A DNA stretch of 64,000 bases from Neisseria sp. Lineage in GTDB: Bacteria; Pseudomonadota; Gammaproteobacteria; Burkholderiales; Neisseriaceae. A program made the translations under genes and the position numbers. Below are positions 54,808 to 64,000 of this stretch, piece after piece (the first letter of the stretch is position 1; each line of letters starts with the position of its first letter). The notes beneath the pieces are model-generated. The model saw nothing but the letters and a program-made list of their open reading frames with translations, did no database searches and was not told where the DNA came from. Location of the stretch: the NCBI RefSeq assembly GCF_030527965.1, contig NZ_JAUMZU010000002.1, positions 1 through 64,000 of the forward strand, read 5' to 3'.

Positions 54808-57081
54808 ATGAACACTTTTCATCTTTCAGGTTATCCGCGCATCGGCGCGAAGCGCGAACTGAAATTTGCCGTCGAAGCTTTCTGGAAAGGCGCCAAAAGC
54901 GAAACCGAATTACAAGCAACTGCCGCTGAAATCCGCCGTTTGAACTGGGCAGCGCAAAAAGCCGCCGGAGCCGATCTGCTGCCGGTAGGCGATTTTTCTT
55001 TTTACGACCATGTATTGGATACGCTTTGCACACTGGGTGCGATTCCGAAACGCTTCGGTTTTAATCCGGCCAGCCTGACGCTGCCCGAATACTTCCAATT
55101 GGCGCGCGGCAATGCAACTCAGTTTGCCATGGAAATGACCAAATGGTTCGATACCAACTATCACTATATCGTTCCTGAATGGCATGCAGATACTGAATTT
55201 TCCGTTAACGCTAAAAACCTGATTGCTCAAATTAAGGAAGCCAAAGCGCAAGGCTACGACATCAAGCCGACTTTGGTTGGCCCGATTACGCTGTTATGGC
55301 TAGGTAAATCTAAAGACGAAGGTTTCAAACGTTTGAGCCTGTTGCCGAAATTAGTGCCGGTTTATGCTCAGTTATTGCGTGAATTAGCCGCCGAAGGCGT
55401 GGATTGGATTCAGATTGACGAACCGATTCTGGCGGTGGATGTGGATCAAAACTGGCTCAATGCGTTTGCTGATACCTACAAAGAATTGGCCAATACAGGC
55501 GTACGCATCATCATCGGCACTTACTTTGCCTCTGTTGCCGAACATCTGAATCTGTTGAAAAACCTGCCGGTTAATGGCTTGCATATCGACGCCGTGCGTG
55601 CGCCCGAGCAGCTGGCGGTGTTCGCGGATGCTTGGCCGGAAAGCAAAGTTTTATCCGTTGGTTTGATTGACGGCCGCAACGTATGGCGCGCCAATCTGAG
55701 TAAAGTCATCGATACTTTGAAACCCGTTCAGGAAAAACGAGGCAACAATTTATGGATTGCACCTTCTTGCTCTTTGTTGCACAGCCCGCAGGATTTGGCT
55801 GTTGAAGAAAAACTGGATGGCGAGATTAAATCTTGGATGGCATTTGCTGCACAGAAACTGATTGAACTGGGCACCATCAAACAAGCGCTGGCTCATGGAA
55901 AAGACAGCGTGAAAGAGGCCATTGCCGCTTCCGATGCCGCTGCTGCCGACCGTGCTACCAATAAAAAAATCCATAACGAAGCTGTGCAAAAACGTGTGGC
56001 CGACCTGCCGAAAGGTGCCGATCAGCGCAAATCGCCATTTGCCGAACGCATTAAAGCCCAACAGGCATGGATGAATTTGCCGATATTGCCGACCACAACC
56101 ATCGGTTCATTCCCTCAAACAACCGAAATCCGCCAAGCTCGCGCCGCCTTCAAGAAAGGCGAGTTGAGCGAGGCTGATTATGATGCGGCGATGAAAAAAG
56201 AAATCGCTTATTGCGTTGAAGTGCAAGAAAAATTGGAATTGGACGTGCCGGTACACGGTGAAGCCGAGCGTAACGACATGGTGGAATATTTCGGCGAACA
56301 ACTGGCCGGATATTGCTTCAGCCAGTTTGGCTGGGTGCAGAGCTATGGCAGCCGCTGCGTAAAACCGCCGATTATTTTCGGTGACGTATCCCGTCCTGAA
56401 CCGATGACGGTTTATTGGTCTACTTATGCCCAAAGCCTAACCAAACGCCCGATGAAGGGTATGTTGACCGGCCCGGTAACTATGTTTAAATGGTCGTTTG
56501 TGCGCGATGATATTCCGTTGAGCCAAGTGAGCAAGCAGATTGCATTGGCTTTGAACGACGAAGTGCTGGATTTGGAAAAAGCCGGCATCAAAGTGATTCA
56601 AATCGACGAACCTGCTATCCGCGAAGCAATGCCGCTGAAAAAATCACAATGGGATGAGTTCCTTGCTTGGGCATGCGAATCTTTCCGTTTGAGCAGCACC
56701 GGAGCAGAAGACAGCACTCAGATTCATACTCATATGTGTTATTCTGAGTTTAATGATATTTTGCCCGCCATCGCTTCAATGGATGCGGATGTGATTACCA
56801 TTGAAACTTCACGTTCAGACATGGAATTGTTAAACGCATTCGGTGATTTCAAATACCCGAATGATATCGGACCGGGTGTGTATGACATCCACAGCCCGCG
56901 CGTGCCGACTGCTGCCGAGGTGGAAAAACTGTTGCGCAAAGCCATGGAAGTGGTGCCGGTTGAGCGCTTGTGGGTTAACCCTGATTGCGGTTTGAAAACT
57001 CGCGGCTGGAAAGAAACGATTGAGCAGCTTGAAGTGATGATGGAAGTAACCAAAAAGCTGCGTGCCGAGCTGGCGAAGTAA
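54808..57081 (+). CDS. metE: cobalamin-independent methionine synthase
   Basis: A 757-residue MetE that transfers a methyl group from methyltetrahydrofolate-polyglutamate to homocysteine. The ATG at 54808 follows AAGGAG with seven-base spacing; an ATG eight codons upstream overlaps that site. The N-terminal half begins [16 protein letters not shown]; the C-terminal catalytic half has [10 protein letters not shown], the zinc ligands His and Cys in HTHMCYSEF and Cys in NPDCGLKTR. Both halves are complete. A single uptake sequence and about 250 bp of upstream region precede it; no riboswitch is recognised there. Confidence 0.96.
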   Translation: MNTFHLSGYPRIGAKRELKFAVEAFWKGAKSETELQATAAEIRRLNWAAQKAAGADLLPVGDFSFYDHVLDTLCTLGAIPKRFGFNPASLTLPEYFQLARGNATQFAMEMTKWFDTNYHYIVPEWHADTEFSVNAKNLIAQIKEAKAQGYDIKPTLVGPITLLWLGKSKDEGFKRLSLLPKLVPVYAQLLRELAAEGVDWIQIDEPILAVDVDQNWLNAFADTYKELANTGVRIIIGTYFASVAEHLNLLKNLPVNGLHIDAVRAPEQLAVFADAWPESKVLSVGLIDGRNVWRANLSKVIDTLKPVQEKRGNNLWIAPSCSLLHSPQDLAVEEKLDGEIKSWMAFAAQKLIELGTIKQALAHGKDSVKEAIAASDAAAADRATNKKIHNEAVQKRVADLPKGADQRKSPFAERIKAQQAWMNLPILPTTTIGSFPQTTEIRQARAAFKKGELSEADYDAAMKKEIAYCVEVQEKLELDVPVHGEAERNDMVEYFGEQLAGYCFSQFGWVQSYGSRCVKPPIIFGDVSRPEPMTVYWSTYAQSLTKRPMKGMLTGPVTMFKWSFVRDDIPLSQVSKQIALALNDEVLDLEKAGIKVIQIDEPAIREAMPLKKSQWDEFLAWACESFRLSSTGAEDSTQIHTHMCYSEFNDILPAIASMDADVITIETSRSDMELLNAFGDFKYPNDIGPGVYDIHSPRVPTAAEVEKLLRKAMEVVPVERLWVNPDCGLKTRGWKETIEQLEVMMEVTKKLRAELAK

Positions 57082-57101
57082 TGCCTGTGAGAGCATAAAC
57101 T

Positions 57102-57137
57102 AAAAAGCCTGTCTGAATATTTTCAGACAGGCTTTTT
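57102..57137. terminator. DUS-variant hairpin between convergent metE and ABC operon
   Basis: Facing AGCCTGTCTGAA words form a 16-bp stem with A runs before and T runs after, usable from both sides. Confidence 0.85.
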
Positions 57138-57152
57138 ATCATCCTGAATATT

Positions 57153-57947
57153 TCAACTTAATAGCAGTGAATCATCGCTAACCTTTTCACCACGTGTTTT
57201 TTCAAACATATCCAGTAAATCGCGTACGGTCATGCCTTGGCGTTCGCTACCCGATACATCCAAAACCACTTTGCCCTGATGCAGCATTACCGTACGCTGG
57301 CCGTGATCAAGCGCTTGCTGCATGGAGTGCGTTACCATCATGGCGGTTAGTTTGTTTTCACGGATAATCTGATCGGTTAATTCCAAGACGAAGGCGGCGG
57401 TTTTAGGATCAAGTGCAGCCGTGTGTTCGTCGAGCAGTAGAATTTTAGAGGGTTGCAGGCTAGCCATTAACAAGCTGACGGCTTGCCGTTGACCGCCGGA
57501 TAGCAAACCCATGCGGTCGGTTAACCGGTTTTCCAATCCTAGTTTCAATACGGCCAGTTTTTCGCGGAATAATTCTCGGTTTGCCTTGTTTAAAGCAGAT
57601 TTGAGGCCGCGCCCTGAGCCGCGTTTGTAGGCTAGCGCCATGTTTTCTTCGATGCTCAGTTTCTCGCAAGTACCGGCCATAGGGTCTTGAAATACTCGGG
57701 CAACTAGGTTGGCACGTTTGTGAGCGGGCAGGCGGGTAACGTCGGAGCCGTCGATATGAATGCTACCGGAATCAATGCGTATATCACCGCTGATGGCGTT
57801 GAGAAACGTGGATTTTCCCGCACCGTTGCTGCCGATAACGGTAACAAACTCACCGTCTTGAATGTGCAGGCTCATCCCGCGCAAAGCTGGATTTTCAATC
57901 GGAGTGCCGGGGTTGAAAGTCAGTCGGAGGTCTTGTGCGCGCATCAT
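57153..57947 (-). CDS. ABC transporter ATP-binding protein
   Basis: A 264-residue ATPase. Walker A is GSNGAGKS, the signature is LLSGGQRQAVSLLMASL, Walker B is ILLLDEHTAALDP, with THSMQQALDHG as the switch region. The ATG at 57947 overlaps the permease stop (ATGA), so the long upstream open frame is rejected. It partners the permease and the two substrate-binding lipoproteins upstream as an ABC importer of the ABC_sub_bind (TrpX-like) group, whose substrates may be amino acids or related compounds. Confidence 0.93.
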   Translation of the reverse strand: MMRAQDLRLTFNPGTPIENPALRGMSLHIQDGEFVTVIGSNGAGKSTFLNAISGDIRIDSGSIHIDGSDVTRLPAHKRANLVARVFQDPMAGTCEKLSIEENMALAYKRGSGRGLKSALNKANRELFREKLAVLKLGLENRLTDRMGLLSGGQRQAVSLLMASLQPSKILLLDEHTAALDPKTAAFVLELTDQIIRENKLTAMMVTHSMQQALDHGQRTVMLHQGKVVLDVSGSERQGMTVRDLLDMFEKTRGEKVSDDSLLLS

Positions 57948-58849
57948 AACGATTGTTTCCTTTGCTTCTGGAATTTGGCTTTGATTTTCGGCAGCATCAA
58001 TACCACCACCACCAATATCGAAGTAACAAGATTGAGGTCTTGCGTTTGCAAGCCTAAGCCGGAGAGGATTTCGCTGCCCATCGCCACCATGATGAACAAA
58101 CGGTAAATCACTGAGCCGAGCAATACGGAAAAGGTAATCAACCACATGTTTTTACTTGGTAAAAGCGCTTCGCCGAGAATAACTGCCGCCAAGCCGAAAA
58201 CGATGGTACCCAAGCCAGCGCTGATATCGGCGCTGCCGGCCAGTTGAGCAAACAGGGCGCCTGCCATTGCGATCAAACCATTGGAGAGAGCCATGCCGAG
58301 CAATACCATGTTGCCGGTCGCAATACCTTGGGCCCGCGCCATGCGCGGGTTTGCGCCGGTTGCACGCATGGATAATCCCATTTCGGTTGAGAAAAACCAA
58401 TCGAGCGCAAATTTAACTATTAAGGCAAACGCCAGTAAAATAGCTGAGTTTTGCCAGATACCGCGGCCAATCAGGGGGGCGAATAAGTCAAATACGGTAT
58501 CGGTGCCCAGAAGCGGGATATTGGGCGCACCGCCTACGCGCAGGTTGATTGAATAAAGCGCGGTCATCACGATAATACCGGCCAAAAGCTGTAAGATGCC
58601 CAACCGTACATGCAGCCATGCAGTCATCAAACCGGCTGCTGCGCCGGAGAGAAAACCGATGCCTATGGCCGCTATGGGATTGAGGCCTGCCACCATGCAT
58701 ACGGCGCAAGTAAATGCACCCAAAGGGAAACTGCCGTCTGCTGTTAAATCGGGGAAATCAAGGATGCGGAAAGAAAGGAGCACGCCGAGTGCCACCAGCG
58801 CATAAACGAGGCCGGTTTCGAATGTGCCGAATAAAGCGAGTAGAGTCAT
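57944..58849 (-). CDS. ABC transporter permease, branched-chain amino-acid type
   Basis: A 301-residue membrane permease with about eight hydrophobic segments. It begins MTLLALFGTFETGLVYALVA and contains SFRILDFPDLTADGSFPLGA and MRATGANPRMARAQGI, the coupling-loop region typical of LivH/LivM-like permeases paired with TrpX-type binding proteins. Its stop overlaps the ATPase start. It follows the substrate-binding gene by 117 bp, which includes a single uptake sequence (58875-58886). Confidence 0.9.
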   Translation of the reverse strand: MTLLALFGTFETGLVYALVALGVLLSFRILDFPDLTADGSFPLGAFTCAVCMVAGLNPIAAIGIGFLSGAAAGLMTAWLHVRLGILQLLAGIIVMTALYSINLRVGGAPNIPLLGTDTVFDLFAPLIGRGIWQNSAILLAFALIVKFALDWFFSTEMGLSMRATGANPRMARAQGIATGNMVLLGMALSNGLIAMAGALFAQLAGSADISAGLGTIVFGLAAVILGEALLPSKNMWLITFSVLLGSVIYRLFIMVAMGSEILSGLGLQTQDLNLVTSILVVVVLMLPKIKAKFQKQRKQSL

Positions 58850-58966
58850 GAAATTCCTTTAGCTAAAAAGTTTTCAGACAGGCATTCCGAAAACCCAAAA
58901 CCGATGCCGCCATATTGGCCGCATCGGTATATATATTATATAACATCATTACCCTAACAATAGGGC

Positions 58967-59992
58967 TTATTCAATAATCTTGGCCGCCTGAGCTTTTAAG
59001 CTATTCGGTAAATCGATACCTTGGCTGGCAGCGTGTTTCGGGCTTAAATACAAATCGAATTTTTCAATGCGTTGTGAAGGGATGTCGCCCGGTTTTTCCC
59101 CTTTTAAAATGCGCGCTACGATTTTGCCGGTTTCTTTGCCCAAATCGGCATAACTGATGCCAAGCGCAGCTACTGCGCCTCGTTCTACGGATTCGGTGTT
59201 GGAAGCGACAAGCGGCACTTTGATTTCATTGGCCGCTTTATACATGGACTCATAAGACGAAACCACATTGTTATCAAGAGAAGTGTAAATAAGCTGCGCT
59301 TTGCCGTTTAAGCTGCGCGCGGCGGTAAGCACCTCGCTGGAGCGTTGCGCCGATGCGGCAGACAGGTTAATGCCTTGTTTTCCCAAATCGGCTTTGAGCT
59401 CATTCATTACGATGGTAGAGTTTACTTCGCCGGGGCTGTATACATAGCCGACACTTTTCAGATTGGGAACCAGTTTTTTCATCAAGTCGATTTGCGGGCC
59501 CAAAGGAATGCCGTCGGATGCGCCTGTAACATTAGTGCCGCTGGGTTTCCAGTTGGAAACCAATTTGGCTGAAATCGGGTCGGTAACGGCGGAATAGACG
59601 ATTGGTATTTCCTTCGTAGCCGATACCATAGCTTGTGCGCTGGGCGTTGAAATAGCCACCACAACATCGGGTTTGTCTCCGGCGAATTTTTTAGCAATCT
59701 GGGCTGCCGTTGCCGGGTTGCCTTGCGCACTTTGGAAATCTACGGTTAGGTTTTTTCCTTCTTCAAATCCTTCCGTTTTCAGTTGCTCTAACATGCCTTT
59801 GCGTACGGAGTCTAGCGAGGGATGTTCCAGAATGGCGGTAACAGCCAGATGCTTGGTGTTGGAGGATGAGGTTGTATCGTTTGGCGCTGATGAAGTGGGC
59901 GCCGCATCTTGTTTGGCAGGCGAACAGGCAGCCAGTAAAGCAGCTGCCAATATGCCCATAGAAAGAATAGGGGCTTTGGCTGAAAGAGACAT
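58967..59992 (-). CDS. ABC transporter substrate-binding lipoprotein, copy 1
   Basis: A 341-residue ABC_sub_bind-family lipoprotein. The ATG at 59992 (GGAGC seven bases upstream) gives signal peptide and lipobox LAAC (Cys22). The mature protein has VTAILEHPSLDSVRKGMLEQ, KKFAGDKPDVVVAISTPSAQ, YSAVTDPISAKLV and KHAASQGIDLP. It is adjacent to a paralogue of similar length upstream, separated by a 248-bp AT-rich gap that may hold its own promoter. Ligand unknown. Confidence 0.9.
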   Translation of the reverse strand: MSLSAKAPILSMGILAAALLAACSPAKQDAAPTSSAPNDTTSSSNTKHLAVTAILEHPSLDSVRKGMLEQLKTEGFEEGKNLTVDFQSAQGNPATAAQIAKKFAGDKPDVVVAISTPSAQAMVSATKEIPIVYSAVTDPISAKLVSNWKPSGTNVTGASDGIPLGPQIDLMKKLVPNLKSVGYVYSPGEVNSTIVMNELKADLGKQGINLSAASAQRSSEVLTAARSLNGKAQLIYTSLDNNVVSSYESMYKAANEIKVPLVASNTESVERGAVAALGISYADLGKETGKIVARILKGEKPGDIPSQRIEKFDLYLSPKHAASQGIDLPNSLKAQAAKIIE

Positions 59993-60240
59993 AATTCTGC
60001 TCCGGATAGCGGATAAAACAAATATCATAGCGGAAAGCTGTTTGCTTTGCTTAAATGGATTTAACAGAGTTCTGATATTTATTTGAGTTTTGCGATTGAA
60101 TAGTGTTTTTATATGCTTATATCTTACGAGATATAGAAACTTTATTTTAAAAAGAAAATTTTTATCAGAATAAAAAAGCAATTTAAAGCATTGGATTTAA
60201 TATATATGCCACTGCGATAAATTGCTTTTTTTAGATACTG

Positions 60241-61239
60241 TTAGTCCAATATTTTATCAGCCCGTTTTTTCAAGCTTTCTGGAAGCGTAACGCCTTGTGC
60301 AGAAGCGTGTTTTGGGTTGATATACAATTCAAATTTTTTCGGTCTGGTTGATGCGATGGCCCCTGGTTTTTCGCCGCGAAGAATCCGGGCAACCATTTCG
60401 CCGGTATCTTTGCCCAAGCTGTAATCGTCTTCACTTATGGCAGCAACCGCACCGCGCTGCACAGAATCGGCATCAACGGCAACCAAGGGGATTTTCATTT
60501 CAGTTGCCGCCTTGTACATGGAAGGGTAAGCGGATACAACATTATTGTCATGCCCTGTATAAATCAATTGTACTTTGCCTTTCAAGCTGCGTGCTGCAGC
60601 CAACACGTCGGCAGTCGTTTGAGCGGGCACATCAATAACTTTAATGCCATGCTTTTCGGTTTCTTCGCGTAACTGCTTTAAGATGGCGATGGAATTGATT
60701 TCTCCAGGGCTGTATACGTAGCCTATGGTTTTCAATTTAGGTACGATTTCTTGCATCAAAGCAACTCCGGGAGCCATTGGATACTGGCTCGACGTGCCGG
60801 TAACGTTGGTGCCGGAAGGCGCCCAGCTAGTAACAAGTTTGGCGCCGATCGGATCAGTTACTCCAGAATAAACCACAGGGATTGTTTGTGTTGCTGCGAC
60901 AACAGCTTGCGCACTCGGTGTGGTAATCGGCACGATGACGTCGGGATTGTCTCCGGCAAATTTTTTAGCAATCTGTATTGCAGTGGAAGTGTTTCCATGA
61001 GCACTTTGGAAATCGATTTTTAGATTTTTCCATTCCTCGAACCCCTCGGATTGAAGTTGGTCAATAATGCCTTTGCGTATGGCATCCAACGAAGGGTGCT
61101 CTGTAATGGCTGTAATGGCAACGTAGCGTTTTTGTGTTGCAGAGTTTATACCGGATGATGAGATCGATTGTTGCGTCTCTGGTGAGCAAGCGCTGAGACA
61201 AGCGGCAATAATGCCGGCAGACAATAAGCGGATATTCAT
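60241..61239 (-). CDS. ABC transporter substrate-binding lipoprotein, copy 2
   Basis: A 332-residue paralogue of copy 1 with lipobox LSAC (Cys16 or so: MNIRLLSAGIIAACLSAC). It shares ITEHPSLDAIRKGIIDQ, IAKKFAGDNPDVIVPITTPS, YSGVTDPIGAKLV and KHASAQGVTLPESL. Start at 61239 chosen for the signal peptide. The pair reflects a tandem duplication. Two binding proteins with one permease and one ATPase could broaden the substrate range of the transporter. Confidence 0.9.
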   Translation of the reverse strand: MNIRLLSAGIIAACLSACSPETQQSISSSGINSATQKRYVAITAITEHPSLDAIRKGIIDQLQSEGFEEWKNLKIDFQSAHGNTSTAIQIAKKFAGDNPDVIVPITTPSAQAVVAATQTIPVVYSGVTDPIGAKLVTSWAPSGTNVTGTSSQYPMAPGVALMQEIVPKLKTIGYVYSPGEINSIAILKQLREETEKHGIKVIDVPAQTTADVLAAARSLKGKVQLIYTGHDNNVVSAYPSMYKAATEMKIPLVAVDADSVQRGAVAAISEDDYSLGKDTGEMVARILRGEKPGAIASTRPKKFELYINPKHASAQGVTLPESLKKRADKILD

Positions 61240-61426
61240 GGTGAGGGATTCCTTGGGATGAATCGTGAAAAAAGCGTCATAGGAGAGCTTTAATATAAAT
61301 TTTTGGTACACATTTTTTTAATTATAGCGTAACGACACGGTTTAATTTTTAATTTCTATTGTTAATTGTACGCAATGGCAGATAACTTGATTTGGCGTTG
61401 TTATTTTTAAGGATAATTAAAGAATT

Positions 61427-61468
61427 AAAGACAGCCTGTCTGAAAACGTTTTCAGACAGGCTGTCTTT
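61427..61468. repeat. 42-bp perfect palindrome of two facing DUS in a divergent promoter region
   Basis: Two uptake sequences (here AGCCTGTCTGAA) face each other with no spacer and the symmetry extends to AAAGACAG on both ends, giving 21-bp arms. Unlike the other inverted pairs it lies between divergently transcribed genes (copy 2 binding protein and rplC) and so cannot end either transcript. The 61240-61704 gap otherwise holds the rplC promoter and leader. Confidence 0.85.
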
Positions 61469-61585
61469 AGGATCCTTCTTTGTTATACACAGCTTTGTCA
61501 GTATTTATTTAAAGAAGGATGTTAAATGTAACCAATGCTCGGTGTTTGAAATTTGGGAAATATAGCTTTGAAAACAAAGTTTTTC

Positions 61586-61614
61586 TTGAAAGGTGCCTTG
61601 AGATGCGGTATAGT
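61586..61614 (+). promoter_or_regulatory. sigma-70 promoter of the rplC operon
   Basis: TTGAAA (61586-61591) and TATAGT (61609-61614) with exactly 17 bp between, followed by a GC-rich discriminator GCGC. Such a discriminator is typical of growth-rate-controlled ribosomal promoters. The predicted transcript starts at about 61621, 85 bases before rplC. Confidence 0.75.
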
Positions 61615-61620
61615 GCGCTG

Positions 61621-61677
61621 CTTGGTATTCCGCCAAGTATATTTTTGTAAATAACGGCTGATCAATCGTAATCAGCC
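61621..61677 (+). promoter_or_regulatory. structured mRNA leader of the rplC operon
   Basis: Two hairpins are visible in the predicted leader: CTTGG/CCAAG (61621-61637) and GGCTGAT/ATCAGCC (61656-61677, eight-base loop), the second ending 14 bases before the AAAGGAAA ribosome binding site. In E. coli, L4 regulates the S10 operon through a structured leader; whether this leader does so is unknown. Confidence 0.5.
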
Positions 61678-61704
61678 CATTTGTTTAAAAAAAGGAAAAT
61701 AATC

Positions 61705-62349
61705 ATGACGTTAGGTCTGGTTGGACGCAAAGTCGGCATGACCCGCGTGTTTACCGAGCAGGGTGCTGCTATTCCGGTAACCGTGTTGGATATGTCTGCT
61801 AATCGTGTCACTCAAGTAAAATCCGAAGATGTTGATGGCTATACGGCTGTTCAAGTTACCTTCGGTCAGAAAAAAGCAAATCGAATTAATAAAGCTGAAG
61901 CCGGTCATTTTGCGAAAGCAGGAGTAGAGGCTGGTCGTGGTTTAGTTGAGTTTGCTTTGTCTGCAGAAAAATTAGGCGAGTTAAAATCTGGCGACGAAAT
62001 TACTGTCACTATGTTTGAAGTTGGTCAGTTGGTTGACGTAACTGGAACTTCAAAAGGTAAAGGTTTTTCCGGTACGATTAAACGCCATAATTTCGGTGCG
62101 CAGCGTACTTCTCATGGTAACTCGCGTTCTCACCGTGTGCCTGGTTCTATCGGTATGGCTCAAGATCCGGGTCGTGTATTTCCTGGTAAGCGAATGGCTG
62201 GACAGTACGGTAACACCAAATCAACTACTCAAAATCTGGAAGTAGTGCGTGTAGACGCTGAACGCCAGTTGTTGTTGGTTAAAGGTGCTGTTCCTGGTGC
62301 TGTAAACAGCGATGTTGTGGTACGTCCGAGCGTGAAAGTAGGTGCGTAA
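61705..62349 (+). CDS. rplC: 50S ribosomal protein L3
   Basis: A 214-residue L3. The ATG at 61705 gives the family start [20 protein letters not shown] and follows AAGGAAA; an upstream ATG-like frame from 61681 is rejected. Internal marks include [20 protein letters not shown] and [12 protein letters not shown]3 is one of the first proteins to bind 23S rRNA. The stop overlaps the rplD start by one base. rpsJ, usually before rplC, is not present upstream; instead the gene has its own promoter. Confidence 0.98.
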   Translation: MTLGLVGRKVGMTRVFTEQGAAIPVTVLDMSANRVTQVKSEDVDGYTAVQVTFGQKKANRINKAEAGHFAKAGVEAGRGLVEFALSAEKLGELKSGDEITVTMFEVGQLVDVTGTSKGKGFSGTIKRHNFGAQRTSHGNSRSHRVPGSIGMAQDPGRVFPGKRMAGQYGNTKSTTQNLEVVRVDAERQLLLVKGAVPGAVNSDVVVRPSVKVGA

Positions 62350-62969
62350 TGGAATTGAAAGTAATTGATGCTAAAGGGCAGGTGTCGGGTAGTTTGGCTG
62401 TTTCTGATGCTTTGTTTGCTCGCGAATATAATGAAGCATTGGTTCATCAGTTGGTTACTGCTTTCTTGGCAAATGCCCGTTTGGGTAACCGAGCTCAGAA
62501 AACCCGTGCTGAAGTAAATCATTCGACTAAAAAACCGTGGCGCCAAAAAGGTACTGGCCGCGCTCGTTCTGGTATGACCTCTTCTCCTTTATGGCGTAAA
62601 GGCGGTCGCTCATTCCCGAATAAACCGGATGAAAACTTTAGCCAAAAAGTAAACCGTAAAATGTATCGTGCCGGTATGGCGACCATTTTGTCGCAATTGG
62701 TGCGTGATGAACGTTTGTTTGTAATTGATGCATTGTCTGCTGATACACCCAAAACTAAAGTATTTGCCGAGCAAGTGAAAGATTTGGGTATGGAGCAAGT
62801 TTTATTTGTGACTAAGCAGTTGGATGAAAATGTTTATCTGGCCTCGCGTAACTTGCCAAATGTATTGGTATTGGAAGCCCAGCAAATCGATCCGTATAGT
62901 CTGCTGCGCTATAAAAAAGTGGTTGTAACTAAAGATGCAGTTGCACAGTTAGAGGAGCAGTGGGTATGA
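62349..62969 (+). CDS. rplD: 50S ribosomal protein L4
   Basis: A 206-residue L4: [40 protein letters not shown] and [20 protein letters not shown], the conserved arm that reaches into the exit tunnel. The start overlaps the rplC stop (TAATG) and the stop overlaps the rplW start (ATGA), indicating coupled translation. Confidence 0.98.
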   Translation: MELKVIDAKGQVSGSLAVSDALFAREYNEALVHQLVTAFLANARLGNRAQKTRAEVNHSTKKPWRQKGTGRARSGMTSSPLWRKGGRSFPNKPDENFSQKVNRKMYRAGMATILSQLVRDERLFVIDALSADTPKTKVFAEQVKDLGMEQVLFVTKQLDENVYLASRNLPNVLVLEAQQIDPYSLLRYKKVVVTKDAVAQLEEQWV

Positions 62970-63280
62970 ATCAGCAACGTTTGACACAAGTACTTCTGGC
63001 TCCTGTTGTTTCTGAAAAAAGCAACCTGTTGGCCGAGAAACGTAACCAAATGACCTTTAAAGTGTTGTCAAATGCAACCAAGCAAGAAATCAAAGCTGCT
63101 GTTGAGTTGTTGTTTGAGGTGAAAGTTGCTTCTGTGACGACAACTACTACCAAAGGTAAGACCAAACGTTTTGGTCGTACTATTGGTCGCCGTAGTGATG
63201 TTAAAAAGGCTTATGTGAGCTTGGCAGCTGGTCAAGAGTTGGATTTAGAAGCTGCAGCTGCAGCTGCTGATAAGGAATAA
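62966..63280 (+). CDS. rplW: 50S ribosomal protein L23
   Basis: A 104-residue L23: [40 protein letters not shown] and [20 protein letters not shown]. The ATG at 62966 overlaps the rplD stop and follows GAGGAG. L23 lies at the tunnel exit and binds trigger factor and SRP. The C-terminal tail is Ala-rich. Confidence 0.98.
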   Translation: MNQQRLTQVLLAPVVSEKSNLLAEKRNQMTFKVLSNATKQEIKAAVELLFEVKVASVTTTTTKGKTKRFGRTIGRRSDVKKAYVSLAAGQELDLEAAAAAADKE

Positions 63281-63282
63281 AC

Positions 63283-64000
63283 ATGGCTATTATCAAGATG
63301 AAACCTACTTCTGCGGGTCGTCGCGGCATGGTTCGCGTAACCACAGAAGGTCTGTATAAAGGTGCTCCGTTTTCTGCTTTAGTAGAGAAAAAAAATACTA
63401 CTGCGGGTCGTAATAATAATGGTCATATTACTACTCGCCATAAAGGTGGCGGGCATAAACACCATTATCGCGTAGTGGATTTTAAACGTAATAAAGACGG
63501 TATATCCGCTAAAGTTGAACGTATTGAATATGATCCAAACCGTACAGCGCATATTGCCTTGCTATGCTATGTAGATGGAGAACGTCGTTACATTATCGCT
63601 CCTCGTGGTATCAAAGTTGGTGCTGTAGTGGTTTCTGGTGCTGAATCTGCTATTAAGGCGGGTAATGCTTTGCCTATCCGTAATATTCCTGTGGGTACGA
63701 CAATTCATTGCATCGAAATGAAGCCTGGTAAGGGTGCTCAGATTGCGCGTTCAGCTGGTGCTTCAGCCGTATTGTTGGCTAAAGAGGGTGTTTATGCTCA
63801 AGTACGCTTAAGATCTGGTGAGGTGCGTAAAATCCATGTTGATTGCCGAGCAACTATCGGTGAAGTTGGCAATGAAGAGCAAAGCTTGAAGAAAATCGGT
63901 AAGGCCGGTGCAAATCGTTGGCGTGGTATTCGTCCGACAGTGCGTGGTGTGGTGATGAACCCTGTGGATCACCCGCATGGTGGTGGTGAAGGCCGTACAG
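63283..64000 (+). CDS. rplB: 50S ribosomal protein L2 (5' part, runs off the window)
   Basis: The first 239 codons of L2 from the ATG at 63283, two bases after the rplW stop: [60 protein letters not shown] and [15 protein letters not shown], the last including the conserved peptidyl-transferase-region histidine. No stop is reached because the window ends. L2 is usually about 275-277 residues, so some 40 residues are missing. Confidence 0.98.
   Translation, partial: MAIIKMKPTSAGRRGMVRVTTEGLYKGAPFSALVEKKNTTAGRNNNGHITTRHKGGGHKHHYRVVDFKRNKDGISAKVERIEYDPNRTAHIALLCYVDGERRYIIAPRGIKVGAVVVSGAESAIKAGNALPIRNIPVGTTIHCIEMKPGKGAQIARSAGASAVLLAKEGVYAQVRLRSGEVRKIHVDCRATIGEVGNEEQSLKKIGKAGANRWRGIRPTVRGVVMNPVDHPHGGGEGRT

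Noticed and set aside
57948-58145. N-terminal extension of the ABC ATPase
   Set aside because: The extra 66 residues read antisense-like low-complexity sequence overlapping the permease; the overlapping ATGA start at 57947 is standard for ABC operons.

Overview
The window looks like a chromosomal segment of a Neisseriaceae bacterium, most likely a Neisseria of the N. wadsworthii type. The main clue is a 12-base word, TGCCTGTCTGAA (often TGCCTGTCTGAAAA), that occurs roughly forty times on both strands, singly or as inverted pairs just after genes. From memory this is the TG-wadDUS dialect of the neisserial DNA uptake sequence. Gene content agrees: a meningococcus-like ctrABCD capsule export operon, and an ampD-zipA-ligA block next to mltG, with tmk, holB, pilZ and tatD nearby. 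Species identity is an inference. No rRNA, tRNA, CRISPR array or complete insertion sequence was seen.

Region 1 (1-10.6 kb) is a capsule locus. On the minus strand, AT-rich genes encode a GT-D fold glycosyltransferase, a large GT2/CDP-glycerol glycerophosphotransferase fusion and a Stealth-family sugar-phosphate transferase, followed by a galU copy. Diverging from them on the plus strand is ctrA-ctrB-ctrC-ctrD, the outer membrane and ABC export machinery. The enzymes predict a phosphodiester-linked, teichoic-acid-like capsule. The left edge may carry an insertion-sequence end.

Region 2 (10.7-24 kb) has mdaB, a small lipoprotein, mnmE, a LacI-family regulator with a clear promoter and operator, an MFS sugar transporter, an M50 protease, yciO, a patatin-like lipoprotein, a Wzy-like polymerase and a type-I-secreted-looking beta-helix protein with RTX repeats.

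Region 3 (24-32.6 kb) has dnaE, small genes (PepSY, S4, oxidoreductase-like), a PHP phosphatase, and then the most interesting cassette: two tandem lipoproteins followed by a 346-residue protein. That protein combines a His/Cys papain-like hydrolase domain with a C-terminal domain resembling the XVIPCD signal of bacteria-killing type IV secretion (X-T4SS) effectors. It reads as an effector plus duplicated immunity genes.

Region 4 (32.6-49.1 kb) is mostly housekeeping: tatD, a DUF3079 gene, pilZ, holB and tmk; a gluconate kinase and permease; an arginase-family gene; mltG; ampD; a zipA-like gene; ligA; a second galU; and polA. LigA carries an in-frame, AT-rich insertion of exactly 351 bp flanked by short degenerate direct repeats.

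Region 5 (49.2-61.3 kb) has a TPR/DUF2971 protein with 165-bp tandem repeats, two lipoproteins, an E. coli-like sodA, a dispersin-B-like GH20 hexosaminidase, metE, and an ABC importer with two tandem substrate-binding lipoproteins. Region 6 (61.4-64 kb) opens a ribosomal protein operon (rplC-rplD-rplW-rplB) that starts without rpsJ behind its own promoter; rplB runs off the end.
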